Source: Carnegiea gigantea
Lineage: Eukaryota; Streptophyta; Magnoliopsida; Caryophyllales; Cactaceae
Assembly (NCBI GenBank): GCA_029747015.1
Contig: JAKOGI010000833.1
Span: 124,001-188,000, forward strand
Length of the DNA: 64,000 nucleotides
Direction of reading: 5' to 3'
The position numbers and the translations under genes were made by a program. Of this stretch, positions 12,428 through 24,189 are shown in pieces. Below the pieces are notes generated by a model. It saw only the letters and a program-made list of their open reading frames with translations, searched no databases and was not told the DNA's origin. Position 1 is the stretch's first letter. Each line of letters begins with the position of its first letter.

Positions 12428-12757
12428 TGAAAAAACTGACCTGAAACGTGAATGAAATGATCCAAATCAATACACGATCTGACATTTAAAGTAAACTCAC
12501 TTAAAAGTGGATCCGAAATTTGAATTAATCCCAACCGAACATATCTGACCTGAAAATTTCTACAAAGTTGTTTATTTTTGTAAGACAAGCGTTTTGAACC
12601 AAAAATTGATTGATTCGAAATCGACCCAAAACCAAAGTTCATCTGACTCAAGACCAAAATGACCTGAAATGTCACTTAATCGGAAACATGACCCCACCCA
12701 AACTTAATCTGACCCTTACGTGAACCAAATGTCCCATTTGTCAGGTCTAGTTTTTTC
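12428..12757. mobile_element. Possible MITE-like element with inverted ends
   Basis: The left end reads GAAAAAACTGACCTGA (from 12428). The reverse complement of the right end (to about 12757) reads GAAAAAACTAGACCTGAC, giving imperfect inverted repeats of about 16 bp. The interior repeats GACCTGAAA/TCTGACC-type words (near 12545, 12660 and 12705), as seen in subterminal repeats of small DNA transposons. No protein is encoded. Target-site duplication not established. Confidence 0.45.
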
Positions 12758-13110
12758 TGCTAATGTTTATTTAGCTTAATTTGGAAGATCTAACTGTCTA
12801 GTTGTAATTAGTTTCATTTTTTTGATCGAGCAATTAGTTTGATTAAACTACCTACAAAAATTATTAGCGCTTGTCTTCTTCCCCTGAAAATACCATTCTA
12901 ATGTCGCTGGGCAATTGACACATCTGATTATATTTTTGGAAGTTATTATCAAAGATATGAATTTGATTCTAAGAGTTCTGTTTTGTTTTTCAAATAAGTC
13001 AGATCTAGATTTATTAATATTAGATTTTGTTTTCTTTTTAAGAGCTCCGTGACACACTCACGTAAGAAAAAACAAGAAAAAAACCGTATCAATATAATTG
13101 ATTCTAAGAG

Positions 13111-13111
<1 letters not shown>

Positions 13112-13171
<60 letters not shown>
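13112..13171. repeat. (AT)n microsatellite
   Basis: About 60 bp of uninterrupted AT alternation. Confidence 0.95.
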
Positions 13172-13176
<5 letters not shown>

Positions 13177-13504
13177 TTATTGGTAACATAGATGGCACAT
13201 TTTGCAAATGTGATTAGTTAGTGATGTAAGAGAAACTGACTTAAACTCTTGCATTGCAAGATTTGTACCTCAATTTTGTTAAAGTTTAAGTTCATAGAGG
13301 TTTGACTTTTTTCTAAAAACAATTATTGATATACCTCGAATAAGATGTAAATAAGTTCAAGAAAATAAATCAACCCAGTTTATCATGCTATACTATCAAC
13401 CCCATGTGGTAAAATAGAAGTAGAATAAAAGTTCCACCTAAACTGCAAAAAGGTAGTTTTTAAATCCATATAACCATCATTAAAGGAAAAGATCCAGAGA
13501 AGTG

Positions 13505-13745
<241 letters not shown>

Positions 13746-15000
13746 ATGTGCGAGTTTAAGTGGAGATTGGCAATAAATTGATTTATTGTCTTAGTCTAGA
13801 GGTTTTCAAAAGCTCAAGGTTTTCTCTATCTATGTAAGGGTACTCTTAATTTATCAACAAATATCTTGAAGCCTATAGTTGCTCCGAGCCTTAGATTAAG
13901 GCTTGTACTTTGAGCTATCCCAATGTTAGTCAAACTATTCAACCACCTAATGATCATAAAACTATAGAAAAATAATCCTATAGAGTTTAACTTAGGATCA
14001 TCATCGCCCTTCCTCTCAATTTCAATTTCAAGGTATAATTGTTGGTGCCACCAAAGAATATATTCTGTAATACAACTTTGAAACAAAGAAACTAGCTTAA
14101 ACTCCCAAGCGCTTATACCAATGCTCTTGCTAGATTACAAAGAAACTGAAACATAACACTATTGTTATTACTAAATCTCGCAACCTAGTAATATACACAT
14201 GCTTGTTCAGTCTTCAACATTTCCTCCTTGTCAAATTAGCATCCATCTCCCAATGCCCCCTTTTAGTGAAATTTTATTTTGAATTTCATTAAGATGCACT
14301 TGCCATAAGTTCTTGACAATGCATGGGATGATAAAATTAAGATTCCATGCATTAAGACGAATTGACCAAAATTCTCAGGATTAGTCATCACATGTGTGAA
14401 AAAGGTTGAAGCTCTTCATTCTACCTAAGCATGAAAGTGGACGAAATAATCTTTGAAAGGGTATTCATCTCCATACTTAAGCCAAAATTTTTCCATTGAT
14501 TTTGCTTCAATCTTTTTTTCACCACTAGTTTGGTGAGTTACTTGATTGGAGTGGCTGAGATGAATTGACTATTCAACTTTATTTTACATTTTGAAAACCG
14601 TGTTGTTGATATCTAGAGATATACTAAAAATCATAAGTTTACTGCTAATTTGTATGGTGTGTCATCCTCATCAACATCTCAAGCATGAGCTACTTATTCA
14701 ATGAATAGACTTCCTAAGAGTGAAAGGAGGTGAGTTAGGAGCTGTCAAACGATTTTGGCATTCAAATCGCACATCTAAGAATACTAGGATCTTCTGGGAA
14801 GGAGGTCATTGCTTGATTAAGAAGGGGAGGAAGTCACAAATCTTTCTTCTCTAGAATCATCTCCTAGAATTTTTAGGGTTTTGTGAATATTTCTCAATTG
14901 CAAAATGCCTTAGATACTTACATAGAATTACATCTAGACATTTATAGAGATTTTTGTAAAGAATATTATAGAAGAGGAATAACCAATATAGGATCACATC
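13746..15000. other. Non-coding region, probably decayed repeat sequence
   Basis: No gene or recognisable protein domain seen in six frames. The 86-codon minus-strand frame at 13826-14086 shows no family features. Confidence 0.45.
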
Positions 15001-15230
15001 AATTATCACCATCCATTATAGAGGTAGAGGTCTATAAATAGCGTAAGAGGACATTTGCTACAACCGTCCAAGCCTTGAATAATAGAACACATTATCTCAA
15101 ACTCTCTTGTGCCACCTTATCCTATTATTCTTGTAAGCTTGTTTAGCTTACTTGCTTTGCTTTGTTGCTTAACTTTCATAAGCCTAATCAAGCACCTGAG
15201 GGGGGGGGGGGGACTTACTAGCAAACATTG
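15001..15230 (+). promoter_or_regulatory. LTR-like promoter patch with TATA box
   Basis: CTATAAATAGCG (about 15033-15044) is followed by a T/C-rich stretch and a poly-G run (about 15199-15212). A TATA box, a leader of about 100-150 bp and a purine run is the look of a retrotransposon U3-R-U5 or a small promoter. No paired copy was found in the window, so this could be an old solo LTR. Weak evidence. Confidence 0.3.
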
Positions 15231-16387
15231 ATAAAGTATAGGTAAGATTTACTGTAGGGAGGTTGTGTAAAAGTTAGCCTGTGACACTTGCTAGACGCCT
15301 AAATAATAGGCTTATCCCAGAACTAGTGTCCTCTAAATGATCCCATGAAGAAATAGCAATTAAGTGACAAAAAATCAAATGAGAATTTGTCTTAAATCCA
15401 AAGATAATTTGGTTTGCTTCCATTAATGAACATAAATGAGTCCGAACGAAATGACTTACAAGAATTGACCTATGATTGGGTACTATCGGTGGACCAGTTG
15501 GAATACAAATGAGACAATAAAAAGTAACTAGAGAGACAACAATTTATATGTATGAAAGTAAAGAGAAATGTTTTAAATCTCCAAATTACAAGCAACCTAT
15601 TTTCCCAAAACACAAGGCAAAAGGAATATTTGTCTGATGAAGTAAGTTAGAATGTCTGACGAAGTAAGTTAAATAACTATTATTCATGTTCTTTATTCCT
15701 CAATTCTTCATAATTCCATGGTAGTGAGTTTACACCAAACAATGTATCAATGAACAATAACCCTGATGTCATTAATTAATATACTGCCTAGTGCTCTCAT
15801 GATGCTTTTCTCAATTACCAATAAGTTAAAACTTTTAGCTAGTATAGCCAATTCAGTGCTTAGTTGGATACTTTTGCAAAGTCACCAGAATAACTAGTGC
15901 CATAAGAATTCATGAACTCTAATATTATTCCTTGACTAGAGTTGAAGCTAGTGATGAGCACTATGCAATGTTAGTACCCTCTCGTTCCTATTAGTCTCAA
16001 AGAAGTCAACTTTAGACTCTCGATAGATTTCACCGCCATTTTCATCATAAATTCGTCTATCATCCATAACTTCGGTAGTCAAGGTACATATGGCAAGCCT
16101 TTTATCAACTTATGGTTAATGGAAATCATCAAACTTTGGGTACTATCTATCCCAATTATTTAATATACCGTAATGGTTGTCACTTTAATGAAGAGAAAAG
16201 ACAAAACAATAGGCGGAAGCTTTGAACAAGAAGAGTGGACGTTTTGGTGAATTACTTCGGAACAGAATTAGTCCTTTCCTAGAAGTCATTTCCACAGACC
16301 TTGTCATTCCATCAAATTCTATGAAGACAAGGGTTGTTTGTGATATGAATGAAGCTGTGGTAAGGGGATGACGATTAAGGTGGGGAA

Positions 16388-16720
16388 GCTCCCGCTTGGA
16401 TCAAAATCAAATACGTAAAATTACCTAATTTATGCTATTCTTGTAGAGCGTTGGGGCATGTCCATAAGAGGTGTTTGGCCTATGTTTCGAATGTACAAGA
16501 AAATGAGTGACAATATGGCCCTTGGATTAGGGCTTCTCAGGTAAAGAAGAAAACTGAGGATACGACGAAGGAGATTTTATAGGAATGTCCCCGAGTTCTT
16601 GAACTGAGGTGTAGCAAGAATGAGAGAAAAGTTAATTGCCTAAATTTTGATGATGTGTCTGGGGCCTTAGAGAGGAGGCTAGATGAAGGCTCAGTTTTTG
16701 CAAATGGGGGCAAAGCTTTT
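16388..16720 (+). pseudogene. LINE ORF1 (gag-like) zinc-knuckle region
   Basis: The frame through 16400 reads IKIKYVKLPNL, then CYSCRALGHVHKRC, a C-x2-C-x4-H-x4-C knuckle at 16433-16474. It is followed by QYGPWIRAS, the hallmark of plant LINE ORF1 (zf-CCHC_4). ORF1 protein binds the LINE RNA in the family. In-frame stops at 16508-16510 and 16580-16582 break it. Similar ORF1-like words lie upstream in shifted frames (16,250-16,390). The open frame at 16655-16933 is the decayed tail, not a separate gene. Confidence 0.75.
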
Positions 16721-17040
16721 AAAAGAAACAGGGAACCCCTGCAACGGATGGAAAACTTAGGTTTTGGGTTGTGGAATATGCTACAAGGGCGGACAATTTT
16801 AACATCTCATCGGCGGAGGTTGCTTTGTAACCCCAGTAGATGCTATAAGTCTCCAATGTTTAAACCGTGGAGAGCTTCGAAGACCCTCGACAAGTTCTTA
16901 ATCTTCATAATTCATTACGAAGAAGGGCATTGAAGGTTCCATTTCTGTGTAAGATGAAGCTTAGTTGCATGGAGATGGATGTTGCAAGACGTCACTTGGG
17001 TAATTTCTATAGGGAATTGGTATCGTCCTACCATCTATAC

Positions 17041-17660
17041 GTGTGAATATGTGTGTGAGGAGACTTTGTTTCATATTATCAGTTTGATAGAAGGTATCAA
17101 ATTTATAAGTTCCATGCTCACAAAGCATTTCAAAAAGGCATCCCACTTTTGGGCTTGATGGTTTAGGTTGGGGCACAATGGTTGGATTACCCATGTTAAT
17201 GGGTCATGTTGTGTTATTTTGAGTCGATTTGTTACATTTGGTATGAAAACCAACTCCCTTCTGCAATGCATGGGCTAAGTTGGGACCTACTAAGCAGTCT
17301 TCATGAAACCCCTAGTTCAATAGGGGCCTCAGTGGTGCCGACATGGAGACTAGTGACAGTGACATAGTGGGCTAATGCCCCTGGAAGCCTATAGTGCGTA
17401 GGGCAGAGATCCGATGTCGACGTCGAGGACATGGTATTCTATAAGTGGAGGAGCATCTAATGCCCAATTATCTGTATGTATAAATGTGTGAGTAAGGGGA
17501 TCCTATATCGTCTATTTGAAAGAAAGATATCAAGTATCAACTTTATAAGTTTCATGTGTACAAAGCATTTCAATAAGGCCTTTCATTTTGGCGCTTGATT
17601 GTTTGAGTTGTGGGTCCAATTGTTGGACTACTAGCATTAGTATACTACATTGTGTGTTTA
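17041..17660. repeat. Two diverged direct repeats inside the LINE
   Basis: A segment at about 17041-17215 recurs at about 17470-17660. Shared words include ATCAA.TTTATAAGTT.CATG, CAAAGCATTTCAA.AAGGC and GCTTGAT.GTTT.AG. The spacer (about 250 bp) is not LINE-like by eye. The pair may be the arms of an old small insertion such as a degraded short LTR element in the endonuclease region. Confidence 0.5.
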
Positions 17661-17879
17661 TGGGTCAGTTCTTTATAGTTTTAATGAATGTTAGGAGAAA
17701 CGTGGTACTACATTGTGCTAAAAGAAGGGCTTGGATACTATACTTTTGTCCTATACTTAGAACTAAATTGATGCTCTTCTTAGATGGGAGGAGGGGGGAT
17801 TGATTTGGAGAGTTACTAGCGTCTATGTACAATCAAACAATCAACAAAAGTGGAGTACCTATTTTATGATTGAGGATCC

Positions 17880-18240
17880 CAGTTTAATTATGTTTGGCTT
17901 CTGGTGATGATATTAATAAAATTTTCTTTAACCATGAAAAGCAGAGAGGCCCGCAAACCACTAGCTGTTTTGCTTGTGTTTTAGAATACATTTTACAAAT
18001 CTCTATGACTTGGGTTTTAGTGGTAATAAATTCACCTAGTGGAATTGGAGAGGATGGGATGCTTTGGTGGAATTGGAGAGGATGGGATGCTTTGGTGGAG
18101 AAGGACTGCATTGGTGCTTGCCTCAGTTGGTCGGCCCTATACCTAGAAGCACAAGTTATGTATCTTGTTAAAGTTGAACCATCTGCTAATGCTACTAAAA
18201 TTTCAGGTTGCTCATAGGGAGACTAAAAGAAGGGGGATAA
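17880..18240 (+). pseudogene. LINE ORF2 endonuclease remnant
   Basis: The reading SGDDINKIFFNHEK (about 17900-17940) matches the GDFNEI..HEK motif of the apurinic-like endonuclease that nicks the target. It is followed by INSPSGIGEDGMLWWN (cf. GYSGPKFTW) and VEKDCIGACLSW (cf. the LDRxLxxxxW motif). The catalytic context is degraded. A perfect 28-bp tandem duplication at 18039-18094 lengthens the reading frame here. Confidence 0.7.
18039..18094. repeat. Perfect 28-bp tandem duplication in the LINE endonuclease
   Basis: The 28-base unit starting GTGGAATTGGAGAGGATGGG occurs twice head to tail without a mismatch. In an otherwise decayed LINE this marks a recent slippage or repair event. Confidence 0.95.
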
Positions 18241-18439
18241 AGCTCTTCTTTAAAAATATATCGGCAGTTAATGTCTCATTTTATTTTGGTGTTTCTAAAT
18301 CTTGGGAGAGGAATCACAGAAATAACTATGTGGATAGTTTCATCCTTTAATCAGAGGTGTGTAGGCACTGGGTAGATGGAATCGGTACCATTATATATGA
18401 AAATGTTGACACTAAACTAAAAGAGATGGAATCTGCCCC

Positions 18440-20260
18440 CAAATTTACGAGTTGTGCAAAAACAACATATGGTTATTTTGGATAATATTATGGCATCGAA
18501 GAAGTCTTCTGGACAAAGAGTGAAAGTGGATTTCTTGAAATTTGCGGACTTTAATTCGTGATGGTTTTATAATAGAGCAAAAATGTGAAATACCACAAAT
18601 TTTATTAAAGAATTGAAAGATAAAAATGAGATTTGACACTAGGAATTTGAAGACATTTGAAGCATTGTGCTGCACTGCTTTGAAGGCTTGTATGCTATCA
18701 AGTATCCTTCCTATATGTGCATGGTTCTTTATTGTATTAATGCAAAGGTTATTATTGAAATGAATTAAGTGTTTTACACAGGGTATTCCAAGGACAAAGT
18801 GTTAGAAGTGCTTAATCAGATGCATTGAAGTTTACTCAGTGATGGTCCTAATTCTTTCTTTTTCTAAAATATTAGAGTATTATTGGTAGGTGTTGGCTAT
18901 GTTGGCTATTGTGAGGGATTATCCCATTCTTGATAAGTTAAGTTATGCCACACTGATGTTGTTATATTACCTAATAAGCATAAACCTTGCACCATGTCAA
19001 ATTATACGCCCATTAGTCTTTGTAGTGTAGCTTACACACTAGCTTTTGTAATGACTGAGTTATTCTAATAGTAGCAAGGCTATTAAACTAGATATGGCCA
19101 AGATGTATGATCGAATTAAGTGGACCTTTTTGTGTAAGGTTATCTTGCATATGAGCTTTTGTAATGATTAAGTCATTCTTGTCATAAAATGTGTAGAGTT
19201 GGCATCCTCCTCTTGTGATTAATAGTCATGTGTGTCCTTTTCTTAGACCTTGAAGAAGGTTGAGACAGGGCGATCCCCTGTCGCTTTATATGTTCCTATT
19301 TTGTATAAAAGGCTTTTTAGGATTGTTAAATAGAGTGGTGATGAATGGATCTTTTGTTTGATATAAAGTGGCCCTCTGTTCTCCTCCGATCTCTCATTTG
19401 TGGTTTTTCGATGATTCAGTTATTCTCGATAAAGATGAATTGCAGCCAATAAATGCTATTTTGGATGTTCTACATTATTTTGAGCTGGCTTGGGATAAAA
19501 AATTAACCCGCTAAAAGACTAATTTTTGTTTTGCTAAAGGAGTTCCTCAATATAGGCGGGACATGATTGTGAGTTATTTGGGTTTTCAAGGAGTTTCAGC
19601 ATGCAATTTTTATCTGGTTTATCTACAAAAGTTGGTTGATCAAAACAAATTCCTTTTGGATTCATCAAAGATAAAGTGGTTAAGCAATTATCTAGTTGGA
19701 TGGATAGCTTGACTTCATGGTCCGATAGAGAGATGTTCATAAAAGTCGTGGCCCAAACAATTCCTACATATGTAATAAGCATTTTTAAAATACCAAGAAA
19801 TCTGTCATTTTATTTAGTCGATTATTAATTGCTTCTGATGGGGTAATAATTCTGACAAAGAAAAATTCATTGGCCATGAAGGATAAAGTGTGCGATAGAA
19901 AAGATGATGGGGTACTTAGTTTTTGAAACCTCAAAGTTTCTAACGATGCTTTCTTGTGCAAACAATCTGAAGATTTATTCAAATTCCTTATTCTCTTGTT
20001 AGTTGGATTCATAAAGCATGCTATTTTTTGAATTGTGACCTTTGGAATTCTATGTTGGGCTCTAGACCCAGCTTTGTGTGGTGAAGGATTTTGGGGTTTC
20101 GAAATTTTGTGACTTTGAGGTTCTCAGTGGTATGTGGGTAGTGGAGAGGACCTTAATATCTAGCGTTCTCGATGGATTGCGATATTGGTTTCTGTTAAGC
20201 TCATTTCTCTTATTAAATAAGGTAGGAGAATACTAAGGTAGGCGACTCATTCATAAGGAA
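18440..20260 (+). pseudogene. LINE ORF2 reverse transcriptase remnant
   Basis: Plant L1-type RT motifs follow in order: FADFNS.WFYNRAKM near 18530-18585, MSNYTPISLCSVAY near 18995-19035 (cf. FRPISLCNV), KLDMAKMYDRIKW near 19090 (cf. DMSKAYDRVEW), LRQGDPLSLYMF near 19260, and FFDDSVI near 19405 (cf. FADD; one position altered). Next come REMFIKVVAQTIPTYV near 19730 and a thumb-like region with GSRPSFVW near 20055. Multiple stops and shifts separate the motifs. The block ends where the TR-GAG element is inserted (20,296/20,297). Confidence 0.85.
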
Positions 20261-20296
20261 CTGAGGTCTTAGCGGTAGTATTTACCTAAGAAAATG

Positions 20297-20968
20297 TGTA
20301 AACACAAATTTTCAATTTAAATAAGACAAAAAATTTGGACAAATTTAATTTGTATAGACTTTAGGAAATATGGGGACAATCTCTATATATTTGTATAAAA
20401 TAAACAAATAAATAATTCCTCTGATTTGATCTTTAATTTGTACTTGAAAGAGAGCCGACTAGCTTGAATCTCGATCAAATTGATTGATTTGACTTATATA
20501 AACTTGAATGAATTTGATCTTGCAAGATGGCCTAAGAGGCCTAATCTCAATCAAGATGAGTTTTCTTTGATCTCTAAAAGTCGACAGTGCATGCTTGAGG
20601 AGCTTTTTGTCTTCTTCTTTAGAAAGGTTGCTTGAGAGTTTAATTTTGATAATGCCTTGCGAGTGAATGAGTTTTTCCATTTCTTGAATAGGAGAGAGTG
20701 ATATTATATTTATAAGAAAACCCTACTAGGGTTTGTGACTCGGTTGTCTTCTTAGGCCGCTAACTAGGCCCTTGACTTGATAGCCAATTCGACTTTTGAC
20801 TTAATGGTCGTTTGGGCCATGACTTGGTGGTTGATTGGGCTTTTGACTTAAAAGTTATTTTTGCCCATTTATTTAAATAAAATAAATGAATTAAATAGAC
20901 TGAACTGAAATAATTAATGTATTTTTACATCTGATGTGGCACATTTCATTAAAATTTTAGTGCCTATA
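20297..20968 (-). repeat. 3' LTR of the TR-GAG element
   Basis: It aligns along its length with 25901-26557. Shared words include AATTTAATTTGTATA, GATGGCCTAAGAGGC and ATTAAAATTTTAGTGCCTA. In element orientation it starts TATAGGCACTAAAA and ends GTGTTTACA. Many substitutions against the other LTR indicate an old insertion. Confidence 0.85.
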
Positions 20969-20983
20969 AATTGCCCCCTCAAG
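20969..20983 (-). other. Polypurine tract of the TR-GAG element
   Basis: On the minus strand CTTGAGGGGGCAATT lies directly before the 3' LTR start, as expected for the plus-strand DNA primer. Confidence 0.65.
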
Positions 20984-21276
20984 AGTTGACTGTGTCAACA
21001 ACTTTGGCGTGCTAGATACGGTCAGGTCTCGAAACTTGGAAGTTGATAAAAGTACACCTACTATTTAACTGGTTGAAATACCCAGGTCTATCTTCTTGAC
21101 TTAATCTGGTATCAAGCAAGTTGAATTCTTTTTCCTTCATTGAAGCACCATAACTTGACTTGACAAACACCAAGTTTAAAATGAGACTTGATGAGACAAT
21201 TGAAAAATTTATCAATCAATTAAATTTTGGATCTTAACTTTATTGGATTATAGAAACAGTTGGATAAAGGGATCCA

Positions 21277-21281
<5 letters not shown>

Positions 21282-21373
<92 letters not shown>

Positions 21374-21381
21374 TCTATATA

Positions 21382-21446
<65 letters not shown>

Positions 21447-21535
21447 TGTGTGTGTGTGTGTGTGTATTATATATATTAATATAATATATATATGTATATA
21501 TAATATATATAATATATATATATATACACCAAAAC
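21282..21535. repeat. Compound (AT)n/(GT)n microsatellite inside the TR-GAG element
   Basis: Long AT alternation with rare G interruptions plus a GT segment at about 21431-21466. The three long open frames here on both strands are YIYI artefacts of the repeat. Confidence 0.95.
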
Positions 21536-22244
21536 ACTCAAGAAATGGTTGTTAAAGAGATTTTGTGAGATCTTTTGTTTTTAGTAAAATAATTTTGATG
21601 AGATCTTGCACCTCTTGCAACCCATTTTTGGTGTTTAAAAATGATCTTTTCATAATCATAAGGTATCCGCTTCGTTTTGCCTTGCAAACTTTGTAGTGAG
21701 GCATAATGCACAATATCCTCCTAATTTTGTACGAAGTGCAGATTTACTTAATTCTATAAATACTCCAACTAGAATGAAATCTTAATGAAGGAATCTAAAA
21801 AGGCCTTGAGATCAGCTGTAGACATACTTCTTGAATATTTTGTGGCACTCCACAGTAGCCTCGATGAAAAAAGAAGAAATAATGAGGTACTCCAGTACAA
21901 CACATTCTTTGAGAGTAACACCTGCAAGCAATTTTACTTCCAATCAATGAGCTGCTTCGTTCAGCCGCGAACTTGAAAAATTCCCTTTTTTCCCTTTTTT
22001 GGTGTGTTTTTCCCCTAGATTGCCTTCCTTTTGATTTCTTTTTGACCTTTTGTGCTATACACTTTTTCCTTTGGTGTGTCTTTTTTACTTTTGGGCAAGT
22101 CTAGCCTTTAGAGTAAGTAAGATTCCTATCTTTGGATCAAGAAATCACTTTTTATTATGATCTATGACAAGGAGTACATCACTAATTAATAATCCTTGAG
22201 TCTCTTGCTCTTGTGGATTCTCTTTGAATATACAATTGACTTGA

Positions 22245-22850
22245 CTTTCGATTTACCTTTGAATGTCTTACTCACTTGGGTACATTAACGGGTTGATCTT
22301 AAATTTTTCTAAGGCGAATATTCCCAAATGCAAGAATTATCAGTTAACCTTCGAATATCTAACCCTGTTGGATACATCAACAGGTTAATCTTGAATTCCC
22401 TTAATGTAAAGTTCCTCAAAGGCGAATTTGATTTAATTATTGATTAACCTTTGAATATCTAACCCTTTTGTACATCAATTGGTTAACCGTCAATCATCCT
22501 AAGATGAAGTTCCTCAAAGGCGACTTTGATTTAATTATCGGTTAACCTTTGAATGTCTGACCCTTTTTGGTAAATCAATGGGTTAACATTGAATCCTTCT
22601 AAGGTGAAGTTTCTCAAAGGCAAATTTGATTTAATTATTGGTTAACCTTTGAATATCTAATCCTATTGGCTACATCAATGAGTTAACCTTCAATCCTCAT
22701 CAGGTGAACTTCCTCAAAGGCGAAAATTCTTCAAAGGCAAAAAATTCTCCGAAAGCAAATTCGACTTGATATTGGTTAACCTTTGAATGTCTTACCCTTT
22801 CAGGTACATTAATGGGTTAACCTTGAATTCTCAAAGGGAGATTTGTATCA
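22245..22850. repeat. Tandem array, about 100-bp unit, six copies
   Basis: Each unit carries GGTTAACCTTTGAATATCTA, then a GGTTAACCTTGAAT-like second word, then TTCCTCAAAGGCGAATTTGA. Units start near 22250, 22345, 22442, 22540, 22640 and 22775. The copies are diverged and one holds extra AAAGGC sub-repeats. Confidence 0.8.
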
Positions 22851-23099
22851 CATATGTGACCAACTTGAAGAAGGTTATGCTATGCATGTCAAGCAAATGC
22901 ACAACATTTTTTTATTTTCATGTTTTTGTATGTTTGTCATTTGAAATGTCGAATGCTTCAAGTTTTGAATTAAGGGAATCATTTTCTCTATAACTTGCCA
23001 CAATACGAAAGTTTTTATCATCCTTGAATGGATCCATCTTGAGTGACTTTTCTTATTTTTCTTATCCTTGGATGGTTTGCCCACATAGGCCCACCTTGG

Positions 23100-23440
23100 G
23101 TGACTTTCCCTATATGAAGATGAAGGACACGTTGTTGTTGTCACCAACTTGAATGTGGATGTCTTATGATTTGAAGGTAAAGGTTGCCAACTTAAGGAGG
23201 ACTAATATATTGTTGTTGCCCCCTAATTTGAAAGTGAAGGCTTACATCACTGCTAGTACCAATTGCAAGGAGGAGGCTATTTTGTCGGCATTACCAACTT
23301 GAAAGAGGAAGTCTGCGTTGCTAACGTAAAGGAGGAGGAGGATGACTTGAAAGAGGAGGCTCCAGTGCCATTATCACCAACTTAAAGGAAGAGGCATATG
23401 TCACCATTGGCCCCAATTTGAACGAGTTCAAAGAGTCTGC
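23100..23440. repeat. Degenerate array of CACCAACTTGAA/GGAGGAGG words
   Basis: Irregular units of about 40-60 bp repeat ACCAACTTGAA followed by GAGGAGGCT-like words (near 23140, 23220, 23295, 23345 and 23380). It may once have encoded a repetitive protein tail on the minus strand. Confidence 0.55.
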
Positions 23441-23469
23441 AACTTAAATAGTGCAACAGTTGCCTTAGT

Positions 23470-24110
23470 GCTTTTGAGGGTCACAAGCTTTGATAACTCA
23501 AGTCAATGGATTGTGAGTTTACAACTTCGGTGATGATTTAAAGTCTGCTTAGATGACCGGAAAGTTTGCTCAATGACTTGAGAGTCAGCTACTTCGATGA
23601 TTTGGGGGTCTTGAACTTTGAAGACTTAGGAGTCTTAAACTTTTGAAGCTTGGGATTTTTTAACTTTGATGACTTGGAGCCTTTAATTTTGATGACTTGA
23701 GAATCTTTTTCTTCTATGGCTTGAGAGTCTTTAATTTCGATGACTTGAGAGTCTTATACTTGGGAGAATCAGTTGTCTTTGAATTTAATAACTTGAGAGT
23801 CTTTATCTTTGATGATTTAAGAGTCTTTACTTTGACAGCTTAAGGAATCTTGTTTTTGATGACTTAGAAGTCGTTTAACTTTGATGACTTGTAATCGCGC
23901 ATCATTGGTGATGACTTCGAAGTCTAAGGATTTTTGTGACTTAAGATCTTTGGTTTGACATTTTTGTGGCCTATTTAAGGCAACATGAAAGTTTTGTCTA
24001 GGAAGCTTGGGTGCTTATGAAGATGACTCAAAAGTGTGAAAGTTTTATGACTTAGGAGTCTTACACTTCTATGACTTTGGGAATTTGGAATGATGACTTG
24101 GAAGTCTGGC
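23470..24110. repeat. Tandem array of a 27-36-bp GATGACTTGAGAGTCTTTAA unit
   Basis: About eighteen degenerate copies of GATGACTTGAGAGTCTT plus a short variable spacer. On the minus strand they read through as Lys/Ser-rich repeats such as KTLKSSK. The array directly follows the gag C-terminus in element order and may be a repeat-expanded end of gag. Confidence 0.8.
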
Positions 24111-24189
24111 CCCTGAATGTCAATTTTGGGTGGTCTTTTTGCTGAAATATTCTTAATATGATCTTTAAAGGCATCAATCAGATTCTTCG

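Noticed and set aside
12421..12675. 84-codon minus-strand frame
   Set aside because: Shadow of the repeated GACCTGAAA words in the MITE-like segment.
21220..21537. Three overlapping open frames of 74-105 codons rich in Tyr-Ile
   Set aside because: They are translations of the AT/GT microsatellite.
22250..24110. Possible CRISPR array
   Set aside because: Units are diverged and long, spacers are not unique and constant in length, and the setting is a plant retroelement.
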